A stretch of 64,000 nucleotides of DNA from Elioraea tepidiphila DSM 17972 (GTDB taxonomy: Bacteria; Pseudomonadota; Alphaproteobacteria; Acetobacterales; Acetobacteraceae): positions 1-64,000 of the forward strand of contig NZ_KB899931.1 in assembly GCF_000378465.1 (NCBI RefSeq), read 5' to 3'. The notes under the pieces are model-generated. The model had not been told where the DNA came from, searched no databases, and was given only the letters and a program-made list of their open reading frames with translations. The translations under genes and the position numbers were made by a program. Of the stretch, positions 17,121 to 25,464 are shown one piece after another. Position 1 is the stretch's first letter, and each line of letters begins with the position of its first letter.

Positions 17121-17924
17121 ATGGGCGCGCTTCCTGTTGCGGTGGCGGACCGGGCTGCGCCGGGCTTCGCGATCGCGTTTCAGCCGATCGTCGACATCGC
17201 CGGGCGGCGCATCGTCGCCCAGGAAGCCCTGGTGCGCGGCATCGGCGGCGGTTCGGCCGCGAGCGTGCTGTCGCGCGCCGAAGGCGGCCAGCGCTTCGGA
17301 CTCGAGATCGCGATCGCCCGGCACGCGCTCGCCCGCGCGGTCGCCCTCGGGATCGACACCGACCTGCATGTCAACTTCTCGCCCGGCGTGCTGCTGCACA
17401 CCCCGGATGCGCTCAGCGCGATCGCCACGGTGGCCGAGGTCGAGAACTTCCCGCTCGCGCAGCTCGTGCTCGAAGTCACCGAGGGCGAGAAGATCGACGA
17501 TCCGCCGCGGCTGGCGAAAGTCGTCGAGGCGGCGCGCGCGCTCGGCCTCCGCATCGCGATCGACGATTTCGGCGCCGGCTACAATGGCCTCTCCCTGCTG
17601 GCGGAGGTCCAGCCTGACATCATCAAGATCGACATGACGCTCACGCGCGGGATCGACCTGCACTCCGTGCGCCGCTCGATCGTCGGCGGCATCCTGCGCA
17701 TGGTCGAGCCGCTGCGCGTGCGCACCATCGCCGAGGGCGTGGAGTCGCTCGGCGAGCTCTCCTGCCTGCACGCGCTCGGCATCACCGAGATGCAGGGTTT
17801 CCTGTTCGGCCATCCGCTCTATGAGCGCGCGACCACCGAGCTCGACCTGCCGCTGACGATCCGCGGCATCGCGGCGGCGCCGCCGCGCGCCGCCCTCAGG
17901 CTCGCGGCCGAACGCGCGCTCTGA
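17121..17924 (+). CDS. EAL-domain cyclic-di-GMP phosphodiesterase
   Basis: The protein of about 267 residues is almost only an EAL domain. QEALVRG carries the signature EAL triplet; LEVTEGEKIDD, IDDFGAGYNGLSLL and IKIDM supply metal and loop residues; TIAEGVES and MQGFLFGHP close the domain. All catalytic motifs look intact, so it should hydrolyse c-di-GMP. No sensor or membrane part is present. The ATG at 17121 has GGAAGGATGGGG directly upstream; an ATG at 17079 has no such site. The 197-base gap before it holds a small hairpin (GCACAC-N4-GTGTGC, 16953-16968). Confidence 0.88.
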   Translation: MGALPVAVADRAAPGFAIAFQPIVDIAGRRIVAQEALVRGIGGGSAASVLSRAEGGQRFGLEIAIARHALARAVALGIDTDLHVNFSPGVLLHTPDALSAIATVAEVENFPLAQLVLEVTEGEKIDDPPRLAKVVEAARALGLRIAIDDFGAGYNGLSLLAEVQPDIIKIDMTLTRGIDLHSVRRSIVGGILRMVEPLRVRTIAEGVESLGELSCLHALGITEMQGFLFGHPLYERATTELDLPLTIRGIAAAPPRAALRLAAERAL

Positions 17925-17937
17925 TCGGCACCATCCG

Positions 17938-18684
17938 CTAACGGCCGGGGCGCGCCGCCGCCACCGCCTCGCGCAGCCGCTCCAACGGCACCGCGCCGGC
18001 CAGCAGCGTCTCACCCACCACATACGCAGGCGTGCCCTGGATGCCGAGCGCCTGCGCGAGCTGAAGATTCGCGTTCAGCCGGCGCGTGACCGCCTCGCCC
18101 ATCATGTCGCGCTGAAGCCGCACCGGATCAAGGCCGGTCTCGGCAGCGAGCTGCAGCAGCGCGGCCTCGTCCGGCTCACCGCGCAGCCGCATCAGCGCGT
18201 CATGGAAGGCGGGAAACCGCCCCTGGGCATGCGCGGCAAGCGCCGCGCGCGCGGCCAGCACGCTGGCGGGCCCGAGGATCGGGATCTCCTTCACGACCAC
18301 GCGCACCCCCGGCTCGCGCCGCAGCAGCTCCGCGACCACCGGATGCATGCGCCGGCAATACGGGCAGCGGTAGTCGGTGAACTCCACGAGCGTCACCGCC
18401 GCCCTTTCGGCGCCGAGCGAGGGGTCGCCCGGATCGCGGAACAGCGCCTCGGCGTTCGCCGCGATGGTGTCGCGCAGCCGCGCCTGCTCCAGGTCCTGCT
18501 CGGCCGCCTGCATGGCCGCGATCGCATCGGCGAGGATGCTCGGGTCGGTGCGCAGCGCCTCGCGCAGGATCTCGATGATCGCGGCGCGCTGCTCGGCGCT
18601 GAAGAGGCGCGCGGGATCGGTCTGCGCGGCGGCGGGCACGGCGAGCGCCGGCAGCGCGGCCAAGGCCATCAGGAACCGTCTCAT
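17938..18684 (-). CDS. DsbA-family thiol:disulfide protein
   Basis: The 248-residue protein has a signal peptide (MRRFLMALAALPALAVPAAAQ), a helical N-terminal part, and a DsbA/DSBA fold with the active site CPYC at residues 107-110 inside FTDYRCPYCRRMHP. GIQGTPAYVVGETL, with the cis-proline, lies near the end. It is probably a periplasmic oxidoreductase of the BdbD/DsbA type. Its start overlaps the stop of the upstream M48 protease gene by 4 bases, so they form an envelope quality-control pair. Confidence 0.88.
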   Translation of the reverse strand: MRRFLMALAALPALAVPAAAQTDPARLFSAEQRAAIIEILREALRTDPSILADAIAAMQAAEQDLEQARLRDTIAANAEALFRDPGDPSLGAERAAVTLVEFTDYRCPYCRRMHPVVAELLRREPGVRVVVKEIPILGPASVLAARAALAAHAQGRFPAFHDALMRLRGEPDEAALLQLAAETGLDPVRLQRDMMGEAVTRRLNANLQLAQALGIQGTPAYVVGETLLAGAVPLERLREAVAAARPGR

Positions 18685-20054
18685 CGCCGCCGTCGCTCCT
18701 CGCGTTCGATCTCCGCCGCGCGCGTCAGGTCCTGCGCGCGCAGTTTCGCCGGTCCCGCCGGCAACAGCCGCTCGGCGCGCGCGGCCATCTCGCGCTGGGT
18801 GCGCAGATCGCCCTGCAAAGCCGCCTCCTCGGCGAGCGCCAGCGCCGACCGGCCCATGTCGCCGAGCCGGCCATGGGCGATGCCGAGCGTACGCCAGGTG
18901 AACGGGGCATTCGGGTCGAGCCGGACCGAGGCCTCGAGCTCGGTCACCGCCGCGCGCAGCATCGCCGGATCGTCGATATCCACCATCACCCGGCCGAGAT
19001 TGGCGCGGATCAGCGGCTGATTGGGCGCGAGCCGGGCGGCCGCGCGGTAGGGTTCGAGCGCGTCGCGCGGCCGCCCGCTCTCGTGCAGCACCTGCCCCTT
19101 CAGCTCGTGCAGCCACGGGCTCGCCGGCCGCTCGGCGATCAGCCGGTCGAGCGCCTCCACCGCCTCCAGGCTGCGGCCCTGGCGGAAGGCGAGGATCGCG
19201 CGCGCGTAGCGCGCCGGCGCCGACTGGTCGGCGGCCGGATAGGTGCGTGCGACCATCGCCCCGTCGAGGAACCCGATCAGCTTGGCGCGCACCATCTGGA
19301 ACGCGTCCTCCAGCGCCTCGGGCATCGGCGCATCCGCATGCGGCGAGCGGGCAAGCTGATCGGCCAGGAACTCCATGCGGTCGCGCGTCAGCGGATGGGT
19401 GCGCACGTATGGATCCTGGCTCTCGGTCAGCAGCAGCTCCTGCGCCGAGAGCCGCTCCATCAGGCGGAGCAGGCCCGAAGCCGACCAGCCGACCCGGCCG
19501 AGATAGGTCACCGCCGCCTGATCGGCCGCGTTCTCCTGGGTGCGCGTGAAGGCGAACAGCTCGCGCATCGCCAGCGCCTGGCCGCCCATGCCGATCGCGC
19601 CCGCCGCCCCGCCCTGGCCGGTGGCCACCGCGGCGCCGACGCCGAGCAGCATCGCCGCGATCGCGCGGATCAGCGCGTTGCGCATCTCCTCGGGCAGCCG
19701 GGCGAGATGGCCGCCGCTGATGTGGCCGGTCTCATGGGCCAGCACGCCGGCGAGCTCGCCCACCGACTCCGCGCTGGTGATCAACCCGCTGTGGACGAAC
19801 AGCCGGTTGCCGGTGGTGACGAAGGCGTTTATCGAGCGGTCGGCGATGATGATGGTTCGCACCAGCCCCCGGTCCAGCCCCGCGGCGGCGAACAGGGGGC
19901 CGTTGATGGCGCGCAGCAGGGTTTCGGTCTCGGCGTCGCGGATCAGCGTGATCGCGCGCCCCTGCGCCGCGGCCGGCGGCGGGGCGAGCGCGACCGCGAC
20001 GGCGAGCAGCACCGCCGCAATCCGCTGCCAGAAGCCTCTGCACGCTCGAAGCAT
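18681..20054 (-). CDS. M48 metalloprotease with TPR repeats (BepA/YfgC-like)
   Basis: The 457-residue product has a signal peptide ending near AAAQG. The M48 zinc site LAHETGHISGGH (His107 and His111) is followed by the third-ligand region ENAADQAAVTYL. The C-terminal half (about residues 260-450) is a run of TPR helices. This is the BepA layout: a periplasmic protease-chaperone guarding assembly of outer-membrane proteins, including LptD, whose gene is also in this window. The DsbA-like gene follows with an ATGA overlap. The ATG at 20054 was chosen by the signal peptide. Confidence 0.88.
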   Translation of the reverse strand: MLRACRGFWQRIAAVLLAVAVALAPPPAAAQGRAITLIRDAETETLLRAINGPLFAAAGLDRGLVRTIIIADRSINAFVTTGNRLFVHSGLITSAESVGELAGVLAHETGHISGGHLARLPEEMRNALIRAIAAMLLGVGAAVATGQGGAAGAIGMGGQALAMRELFAFTRTQENAADQAAVTYLGRVGWSASGLLRLMERLSAQELLLTESQDPYVRTHPLTRDRMEFLADQLARSPHADAPMPEALEDAFQMVRAKLIGFLDGAMVARTYPAADQSAPARYARAILAFRQGRSLEAVEALDRLIAERPASPWLHELKGQVLHESGRPRDALEPYRAAARLAPNQPLIRANLGRVMVDIDDPAMLRAAVTELEASVRLDPNAPFTWRTLGIAHGRLGDMGRSALALAEEAALQGDLRTQREMAARAERLLPAGPAKLRAQDLTRAAEIEREERRRR

Positions 20055-20073
20055 GGGCGCGACTATAGGCCGG

Positions 20074-21501
20074 ATGCTGCGCAACGGTCTCGCCGCTGGC
20101 GCCGCTGTGATGCTGGCCGGTTGCGGCACCATCGGCGCCGCTTATGACAACCTCTTCGGCACCGGCCCGGCGCGCGGCACCCCCGGCTTCGTGCAGGGCT
20201 TCCTCGGCGGCGTGGCGGTCGAGGAGCCGCGCGCGGCCCTGGTCGGGCGCGAGATTCTCGCCGCCGGCGGTTCGGCGGCCGATGCCGCGGTGGCGATCGG
20301 CTTCGCCCTCGGCGTCACGCTCCCGTCGCGCGCCTCGCTCGCCGGCGGCGGGGTCTGCCTCGCCTACCGGGCCGAGCGTGGCCAGGCGCTCGCCGCCACC
20401 TTCCTGCCGCGCGCGCCGGCCCGGCTCGATCCCGGTTCGGATCGGCCGGCGGCTCTGCCCGGCACGCCGCGCGGGCTCTACGCCCTGCACGCCCGGCTCG
20501 GCCGGCTGCCCTTCGAGCGCGTGATCGCCCCGGCCGAACAGCTCGCGCGCTTCGGCACCGAGACCAGCCGGGCCTTGGCGCGCGACCTCGCCGTGGTGGC
20601 CGGGCCGTTGTTCGCCGATCCGCAGGCGCGCGTCCTGTTCGCGCGGGCCGACGGCGCGCCGCTCGCCGAGGGCGACCGGCTGGTGCAGCCCGAACTCGGC
20701 AACCTGATCGGGCTGATCCGCAGCCAGGGCGTGGGCGATTTCTACCAGGGAGGCCTGGCACGACGGCTGGCCGACGCCACCGCGGCGGCCGGAGGTGCCC
20801 TGCCGGCCGAGGAGCTGCGCGCCACCCTGCCGTCGCTCACGGCGACGCTGCGCGCGAGCCTCGGCAACGACACGCTGCATGTCGCCCCGGTCGGCGGCTC
20901 GATCGGCGCGGCCGTGGCGCTGCGCCGACTCGCCGCGCGGGCCAGCGAGGCCGAGGCCGAAGCGGCCGCGCTCGCCGCCGCCGCCGCGTCGCGCGCGGGC
21001 GCCGATCCGGCTTCCCTGCTGGACGGGGCTGCGCCGGCCGGGGGGACGCTGCCGCCGGTACTCGGCGCCACCACCGGCTTCGTCGTCGCGGACCGCGAGG
21101 GCATGGCGGTGGCCTGCGCGCTCACCATGAACAACCTGTTTGGCACCGGCCGCATCGCGCCCGGCACCGGGCTCGTGCTGGCGGCGGCACCGGGGGTCGG
21201 CCGGGTGCCGCCCGCCCTGCCGACCGTGCTGCTGGTGGCAAACGACAATATTCGCGCGTTCCGCGCCGCCGCCGCCGCCTCGGGCGGGTCGGGCGCGCCG
21301 ATCGCGCTGGCGCTCGCGGTGCAGCGCGCGATCGGCGGCGCGACCGCGGCCCAGGCCGTGGCTGCGCCGCGTGCGGGCGAAGCCGAACGGAGCGGCCGCG
21401 TCACACTGCTCTCCTGCCCCGGCTACCTGCCGCGCGCTCCGGCCACCTGCACCTGGGCCGCCGATCCGCGCGGCCACGGCCTCGCGATCGGCGCCGACTG
21501 A
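20074..21501 (+). CDS. Gamma-glutamyltranspeptidase-like lipoprotein
   Basis: The 475-residue protein begins MLRNGLAAGAAVMLAGCG, a lipoprotein signal with lipobox LAGC. The rest follows gamma-glutamyltransferase order: EILAAGGSAADAAVA near the start, then GVGDFYQGGLARRL, then GATTGFVVADREG, where the nucleophile threonine would be Thr333 or Thr334. The canonical TTHFSVVD is changed to TTGFVVAD, and the protein is shorter than typical GGT (about 550-580), so activity may differ. Its ATG lies only 19 bases from the divergent M48 protease start. Confidence 0.78.
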   Translation: MLRNGLAAGAAVMLAGCGTIGAAYDNLFGTGPARGTPGFVQGFLGGVAVEEPRAALVGREILAAGGSAADAAVAIGFALGVTLPSRASLAGGGVCLAYRAERGQALAATFLPRAPARLDPGSDRPAALPGTPRGLYALHARLGRLPFERVIAPAEQLARFGTETSRALARDLAVVAGPLFADPQARVLFARADGAPLAEGDRLVQPELGNLIGLIRSQGVGDFYQGGLARRLADATAAAGGALPAEELRATLPSLTATLRASLGNDTLHVAPVGGSIGAAVALRRLAARASEAEAEAAALAAAAASRAGADPASLLDGAAPAGGTLPPVLGATTGFVVADREGMAVACALTMNNLFGTGRIAPGTGLVLAAAPGVGRVPPALPTVLLVANDNIRAFRAAAAASGGSGAPIALALAVQRAIGGATAAQAVAAPRAGEAERSGRVTLLSCPGYLPRAPATCTWAADPRGHGLAIGAD

Positions 21502-21503
21502 TG

Positions 21504-21538
21504 CCCGACTGCCAAAGGTTCGACCTTTGGCGGTCGGG
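21504..21538. repeat. 15-bp hairpin after the GGT-like gene
   Basis: CCCGACTGCCAAAGG (21504-21518) pairs with 21524-21538 around the loop TTCGA, allowing one G-U pair. It starts 3 bases after the stop codon, so it may end transcription, although no T-run follows. Its core CTGCC-AAGGT resembles the next hairpin. Confidence 0.65.
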
Positions 21539-21585
21539 TATCGCGCGTGGGGCTGGTGGGGCGGCCACGCGCAAACGAACCCCTT

Positions 21586-21628
21586 CATGCGGGCCTGCCG
21601 AGGGTGAGACCTTCGGCAGGCCGGCATG
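21586..21628. repeat. 19-bp hairpin related to the one at 21504
   Basis: 21586-21604 (CATGCGGGCCTGCCGAGGG) pairs with 21610-21628 around a TGAGA loop, with one mismatch and one G-U pair. The inner arms resemble those of the previous hairpin. The pair may be members of a repetitive extragenic palindrome family, sitting between the GGT-like gene and the PhnD-like gene. Confidence 0.6.
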
Positions 21629-21699
21629 AAACCCGGGCACGCTTGTTCGCGGGCCCCGTTCCGGCGCACCCTGGCGCCAACGGGGAGAGAAACACGTCC

Positions 21700-22554
21700 A
21701 TGACGCCGCATCGCGCCACTCGCCGCGTTGCCCTGGCCGGCACGCTCGCCTTGCTGGCGCGGCCGACGCGCGCAGCGGGAACGCTGACGGTCGGGCTGAC
21801 CCCCGTGTTCCTCGACTCCGATCTCGAACTGCTGCGCGACCTTGACGCGTATCTCTCGGCGGCAACCGGGCTCGGCGTGCGGCTGGTCAAGCGCCGTACC
21901 TACCAGGAGATCACGGCGCTCCTGCTTGCGGGCCAGCTCGATGCCGCCTGGATCTGCGGCTATCCCTTCGTGCAGCACGCGGCCCGGCTCGCGGTCGTCG
22001 CAGTCCCGCTGCATCGCGGTCGGCCGCTTTACCAATCCTACCAGATCGCGCGTGCCGACCACGCGGCCAAGCGGCTCGAGGACCTGCGCGGTACCACCCA
22101 CGCCTTCTCCGATCCCGACAGCAACTCCGGGTTCCTGGTCACGCGCTACCTGCTGGCCGCCGCAGGCGAGCGGCCGGAAACGTTCTTCGCCCGCAGCTTC
22201 TTCACCTTCGGCCATCGCAATGTGATTCGCGCCGTGCAGGCCGGACTCGCCGAGGGCGGTTCGGTGGACGGCTATGTCTGGGAGGTGATGGCCGAGCGCG
22301 AGCCAGCGATCGTCGCCGGAACGCGCGTGATCGGGCGGTCGGACTGGCACGGCTTTCCGCCGATCGCCAGCCTCGCCGGCGCGCGCCGCAGCGAGCCGGT
22401 GCGGGCACTCGCCGCCGCCCTCGCGGCGATGCCCGAGGACCCCAAGGGCCGCGCGGTGCTCGCGACGCTCCAGCTCGACGGCTTCGTGCCGGCCGAACCC
22501 GCGCTGTTCGACTCGATCGCGCGGATGAGCGCCGTCGTACGCGCCCAGACATGA
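21700..22554 (+). CDS. PhnD-like periplasmic binding protein, probable ligand sensor
   Basis: The 284-residue protein has a short signal and the PhnD/phosphonate-binding fold: LTVGLTPVFLDSDLELLRDLDAYL at the start of the mature part, AAWICGYPFVQHAA, FSDPDSNSGFLVTRYLL and VWEVMA. No ABC permease or ATPase gene is nearby. The stop codon overlaps the start of a histidine kinase gene (ATGA), which is followed by an NtrC-type regulator. The same order occurs in AioX-AioS-AioR, where a PhnD-like protein senses the oxyanion arsenite. By analogy this protein would present a periplasmic ligand to the kinase. GGGGAGAG precedes the ATG. Confidence 0.83.
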   Translation: MTPHRATRRVALAGTLALLARPTRAAGTLTVGLTPVFLDSDLELLRDLDAYLSAATGLGVRLVKRRTYQEITALLLAGQLDAAWICGYPFVQHAARLAVVAVPLHRGRPLYQSYQIARADHAAKRLEDLRGTTHAFSDPDSNSGFLVTRYLLAAAGERPETFFARSFFTFGHRNVIRAVQAGLAEGGSVDGYVWEVMAEREPAIVAGTRVIGRSDWHGFPPIASLAGARRSEPVRALAAALAAMPEDPKGRAVLATLQLDGFVPAEPALFDSIARMSAVVRAQT

Positions 22555-23993
22555 GGCTCACCCCGCTGCCGCGCTCGTGGCCGCTCGCGGTGCGCGTGCC
22601 GCTGGTGGTGGCCGTGCTGATGATCGCGGTCTCGATGCTGATCGGCCAGGTGGTGCTGCATCGGCTCGCGCGCGACCAGGAACGGCACATCGCCGATCTT
22701 GCCGCAGCCTATCTCGACGGCGTCTCCACCGCGGTGTTGCCGGCAGCGATCCGGCGCGACGTGTGGGAAGCCTATGACGCGCTCGACCGCGCGCGCGATC
22801 GCTACCAGGGACTGACGATCGTGTTTGCCGTTGTCACCGAGCCCTCGGGGGCCGTGCTCGCCGCCTCCGATCCGCGCCGCTTCCCGGTTGGCTCCGCCCT
22901 GCCTGCCGATCTGACCGAGCGGTTCGGACCGGATGGGCGACTGACGATCGACGAGCGGGAGGAACTCGCGTTCCTCGCGCGCGCCTTGCGCGAGGGTACA
23001 ATCCCGGTGGGACGCATCCTGGTCGAGCTCGATATCGGCACGCTGATTGCCGAGCGCCGCACGGTGCGTTGGACGCTGATCGGCGTGAACACGGCCCTGA
23101 CGCTGCTGCTCGCCGCGCTTGGCGTGCTGCTCGTGCGGCGCATGCTCGCGCCTCTGGCGATCCTGCGCGCGCACGTGGCCACCGGCGCCGAGGGGCCGAT
23201 CCGCCCCGTGGACGAGGCGGTGATCGTGCGCCAGCCGGGCGAGTTCGCCGCCCTGTTCCGGGCCTTCAACCGCACCGCGCGGGCCGTCGCCGAGCGCGAG
23301 GCCATGGCCGCGCGGCTCGCCGAGGAGGAGAAATACGCGCTGCTCGGCAAGCTCGCCTCGGGAATGGCCCACGAGGTGAACAATCCGCTCGGCGGCATGT
23401 TCACCGCGGTGGACACGCTTGCCCGCCACGGCGCCGATCCGGCCGTGCGCGCGCGCTCGATCGGCTTCCTGCGGCGGGGCCTGTCGGACATCCGCGACGT
23501 GGTGCGCGCCGGCCTCGTCACCTCGAAGGGGCGGGTCGGCGAGGCGGCCTTGACGCGCGAGGATCTCGACGATCTGCGCCATCTGATCCGCCACGAGGTG
23601 GAGCGACGCGGATTGACGCTGGCGTGGCAGAACGATCTTCCTTCGGAGATTCCGATCGATCGGACGATGGTGCGCCAGGTGGCGCTCAACCTGCTGCTCA
23701 ATGCCTGCGCGGCGAGTCCGCCGGGCGGCCGCGTCACCCTGGAGGCGACGATCGCGCACGGCACGCTCGCGCTCACGGTGCGCGACGACGGACCCGGCCT
23801 GCCGCCGGCCGCGCGTGCGACGCTCGCCGCCGTGCCGGACGCGCCGCCGCCGGGCGGCGGGCTCGGGCTCTGGACCGCGGCACGGCTTGCCGCCGCCCTT
23901 GGCGGCCGGATCGGCGAAGGCGACCAGGCGCGCGGCACCGCGCTGACCCTCACCGTGCCGTTCGGGGAACGGGAGCTCGCCCGTGTCGCGTAG
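22551..23993 (+). CDS. Sensor histidine kinase of the three-component set
   Basis: The 480-residue kinase has TM1 at about 15-37, a periplasmic sensor part to about 165, TM2 at about 168-190 and a HAMP-like linker. The H-box LASGMAHEVNNPLGG puts the phosphoryl-accepting histidine near residue 274. The ATPase domain has an N-box NLLLNACAA, G1 DDGPGLP and GGGLGLW. It is coupled by a 4-base overlap to the PhnD-like gene and by an 11-base overlap to the NtrC-type regulator gene. The periplasmic domain probably docks with the PhnD-like protein. Confidence 0.9.
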   Translation: MRLTPLPRSWPLAVRVPLVVAVLMIAVSMLIGQVVLHRLARDQERHIADLAAAYLDGVSTAVLPAAIRRDVWEAYDALDRARDRYQGLTIVFAVVTEPSGAVLAASDPRRFPVGSALPADLTERFGPDGRLTIDEREELAFLARALREGTIPVGRILVELDIGTLIAERRTVRWTLIGVNTALTLLLAALGVLLVRRMLAPLAILRAHVATGAEGPIRPVDEAVIVRQPGEFAALFRAFNRTARAVAEREAMAARLAEEEKYALLGKLASGMAHEVNNPLGGMFTAVDTLARHGADPAVRARSIGFLRRGLSDIRDVVRAGLVTSKGRVGEAALTREDLDDLRHLIRHEVERRGLTLAWQNDLPSEIPIDRTMVRQVALNLLLNACAASPPGGRVTLEATIAHGTLALTVRDDGPGLPPAARATLAAVPDAPPPGGGLGLWTAARLAAALGGRIGEGDQARGTALTLTVPFGERELARVA

Positions 23994-25305
23994 GCCCCCC
24001 CGCGGCACGCTGCTGCTGGTCGAGGACGATCCGGTGATGGGCGGCAGCCTCGCCGACCGTCTGGGACTCGAGGGTTTCGACGTCGCCTGGGTGCAGCGCG
24101 CCGGCGAGGCCCAGGCGGCGCTGGCGCGGCTGCGCCCGGACCTCGTGCTCTGCGACATCCGCCTGCCCGACGGCTCCGGCGAGACGCTGTTCGCCGCGCT
24201 GCGGCCGGCGCTCGGCACGGCGCCGGTGGTGTTCCTGACCGCGTTCGGCGAGATCGACCAGGCGGTGCGGCTGATGCGCGCCGGTGCGGCCGATTTCCTC
24301 ACCAAGCCCTTCGCGGTCGACGATCTGCTCGGTCGGATCGACACGTTGCTGGCACGCCGCCCGACGGCCCAGGGCGCCGGCGCGCTCGGCGCCTCGGCGG
24401 CGATGCGCGCGGTGGAGGCGACGCTCGTGCGCGCCGCGGCAGTGGACAGCACGGTGCTGCTGACCGGGGAGAGCGGCACCGGCAAGGAGGTCGCGGCGCG
24501 CTTCCTGCACGCGCGCTCGACGCGTGCCCCTCGGCCTTTCGTGGCGCTGAACTGCGCGGCGCTCCCCGAGTCGCTGATGGAACGCGAGCTGTTCGGCCAC
24601 GAGAAGGGGGCGTTCACGGGGGCAGCCGCGCGCGCGCCGGGCTATGCCGAGCAGGCGGGCGAGGGCGTGCTGTTCCTGGACGAGGTCATGGAGCTGGCGC
24701 CGGCCTTGCAGGCGAAGCTGCTGCGGCTGATCGAGGCGCGCGAGTTCGCGCGCCTCGGCTCGGCGCGCATGATCCCGTTCCGGGCTCGGATCATCGCCGC
24801 GACCAATGCCGACCCGGACGCGCGCGTGCGCGAAGGCCGGTTCCGCGAGGACCTGCTGTTCCGCCTCGACGTGATCCGTGTCGCCGTGCCGCCGCTGCGC
24901 GCGCGCGTCGAGGACATCCTGCAGCTCGCGCTCAGGTTCGCCGACGAGTTCGCCGCGGCGTTCGGACGCGCGGTCGCGGGCCTGCGTCCGGCCGCCGAGG
25001 AGGCGCTGCTGGCGCATGACTGGCCCGGCAACGTGCGCGAACTGCGCAACCGGGTGGAGCGCGCGGTCGCGCTCGCGACCTCGCCATGGCTCGACGCGGC
25101 GGACCTGTTCCCGGACCTGCCGCGGCCGCTGGAGGAGGTGCTGCCGACGCTCGCCGGCGTGGTCGAAGCGGCCGAGCGGCGCTCGATCGCCGCGGCACTG
25201 GCTGCGACCGGAGGCGACGTCGCCGCCGCGGCCGGGCGGCTCGGCGTCGCGCGCTCGACGCTGTTCGAGAAGATGCGGAGGCTCGGGCTGCGCGGTCGCG
25301 CCTGA
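23983..25305 (+). CDS. NtrC-family sigma-54 response regulator
   Basis: The 440-residue protein has a receiver domain (LVEDD at 12-16, phosphoacceptor Asp58 in LCDIRLPDG, and LTKPF). A sigma-54-interacting AAA+ domain follows with Walker A GESGTGKE near 162, the GAFTGA loop near 209 and Walker B GVLFLDEV. A C-terminal Fis-type HTH (GDVAAAAGRLGVARSTLFEKM) ends it. GAFTGA is intact, so it can open sigma-54 holoenzyme promoters. The start is GTG 23983, inside the kinase gene. A near-consensus sigma-54 promoter and two dyads lie just downstream, before the sulfite-dehydrogenase-like gene, the obvious target. Confidence 0.92.
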   Translation: MSRRPPRGTLLLVEDDPVMGGSLADRLGLEGFDVAWVQRAGEAQAALARLRPDLVLCDIRLPDGSGETLFAALRPALGTAPVVFLTAFGEIDQAVRLMRAGAADFLTKPFAVDDLLGRIDTLLARRPTAQGAGALGASAAMRAVEATLVRAAAVDSTVLLTGESGTGKEVAARFLHARSTRAPRPFVALNCAALPESLMERELFGHEKGAFTGAAARAPGYAEQAGEGVLFLDEVMELAPALQAKLLRLIEAREFARLGSARMIPFRARIIAATNADPDARVREGRFREDLLFRLDVIRVAVPPLRARVEDILQLALRFADEFAAAFGRAVAGLRPAAEEALLAHDWPGNVRELRNRVERAVALATSPWLDAADLFPDLPRPLEEVLPTLAGVVEAAERRSIAAALAATGGDVAAAAGRLGVARSTLFEKMRRLGLRGRA

Positions 25306-25323
25306 GCGCGGCCCTGTTGCTGA

Positions 25324-25370
25324 TCCGGAATACCGGACCGGGTCCACGGCCGGTGTCCGACGAGCCGGAC
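25324..25370. promoter_or_regulatory. Two TCCG-N6-CGGA dyads, likely enhancer sites
   Basis: TCCGGAATACCGGA (25324-25337) and TCCGACGAGCCGGA (25356-25369) share the form TCCG-N6-CGGA, with centres 32 bases apart, about three helical turns. They lie about 74 and 106 bases before the expected start of the sigma-54 promoter at 25411, the usual place for NtrC-type enhancer sites. Binding by the regulator encoded at 23983-25305 is inferred. Confidence 0.65.
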
Positions 25371-25410
25371 TCGCGTGCCCCGAACCCGTTGATCGCCCGT
25401 CGCCGCATCC

Positions 25411-25426
25411 TGGCACGGGTGATGCT
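25411..25426 (+). promoter_or_regulatory. Sigma-54 (-24/-12) promoter before the sulfite-dehydrogenase-like gene
   Basis: TGGCACGGGTGATGCT differs from the consensus TGGCACG-N4-TTGCT at one base. GG (25412-25413) and GC (25424-25425) are 10 bases apart, as required. The start point would be near 25436, leaving a leader of about 28 bases that contains GGGGAGGAG before the ATG at 25465. An adjacent gene encodes a sigma-54 activator, which supports the call. Confidence 0.8.
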
Positions 25427-25464
25427 TCTCTTCCCTCGCCCAACGAACCAGGGGAGGAGCCCGG

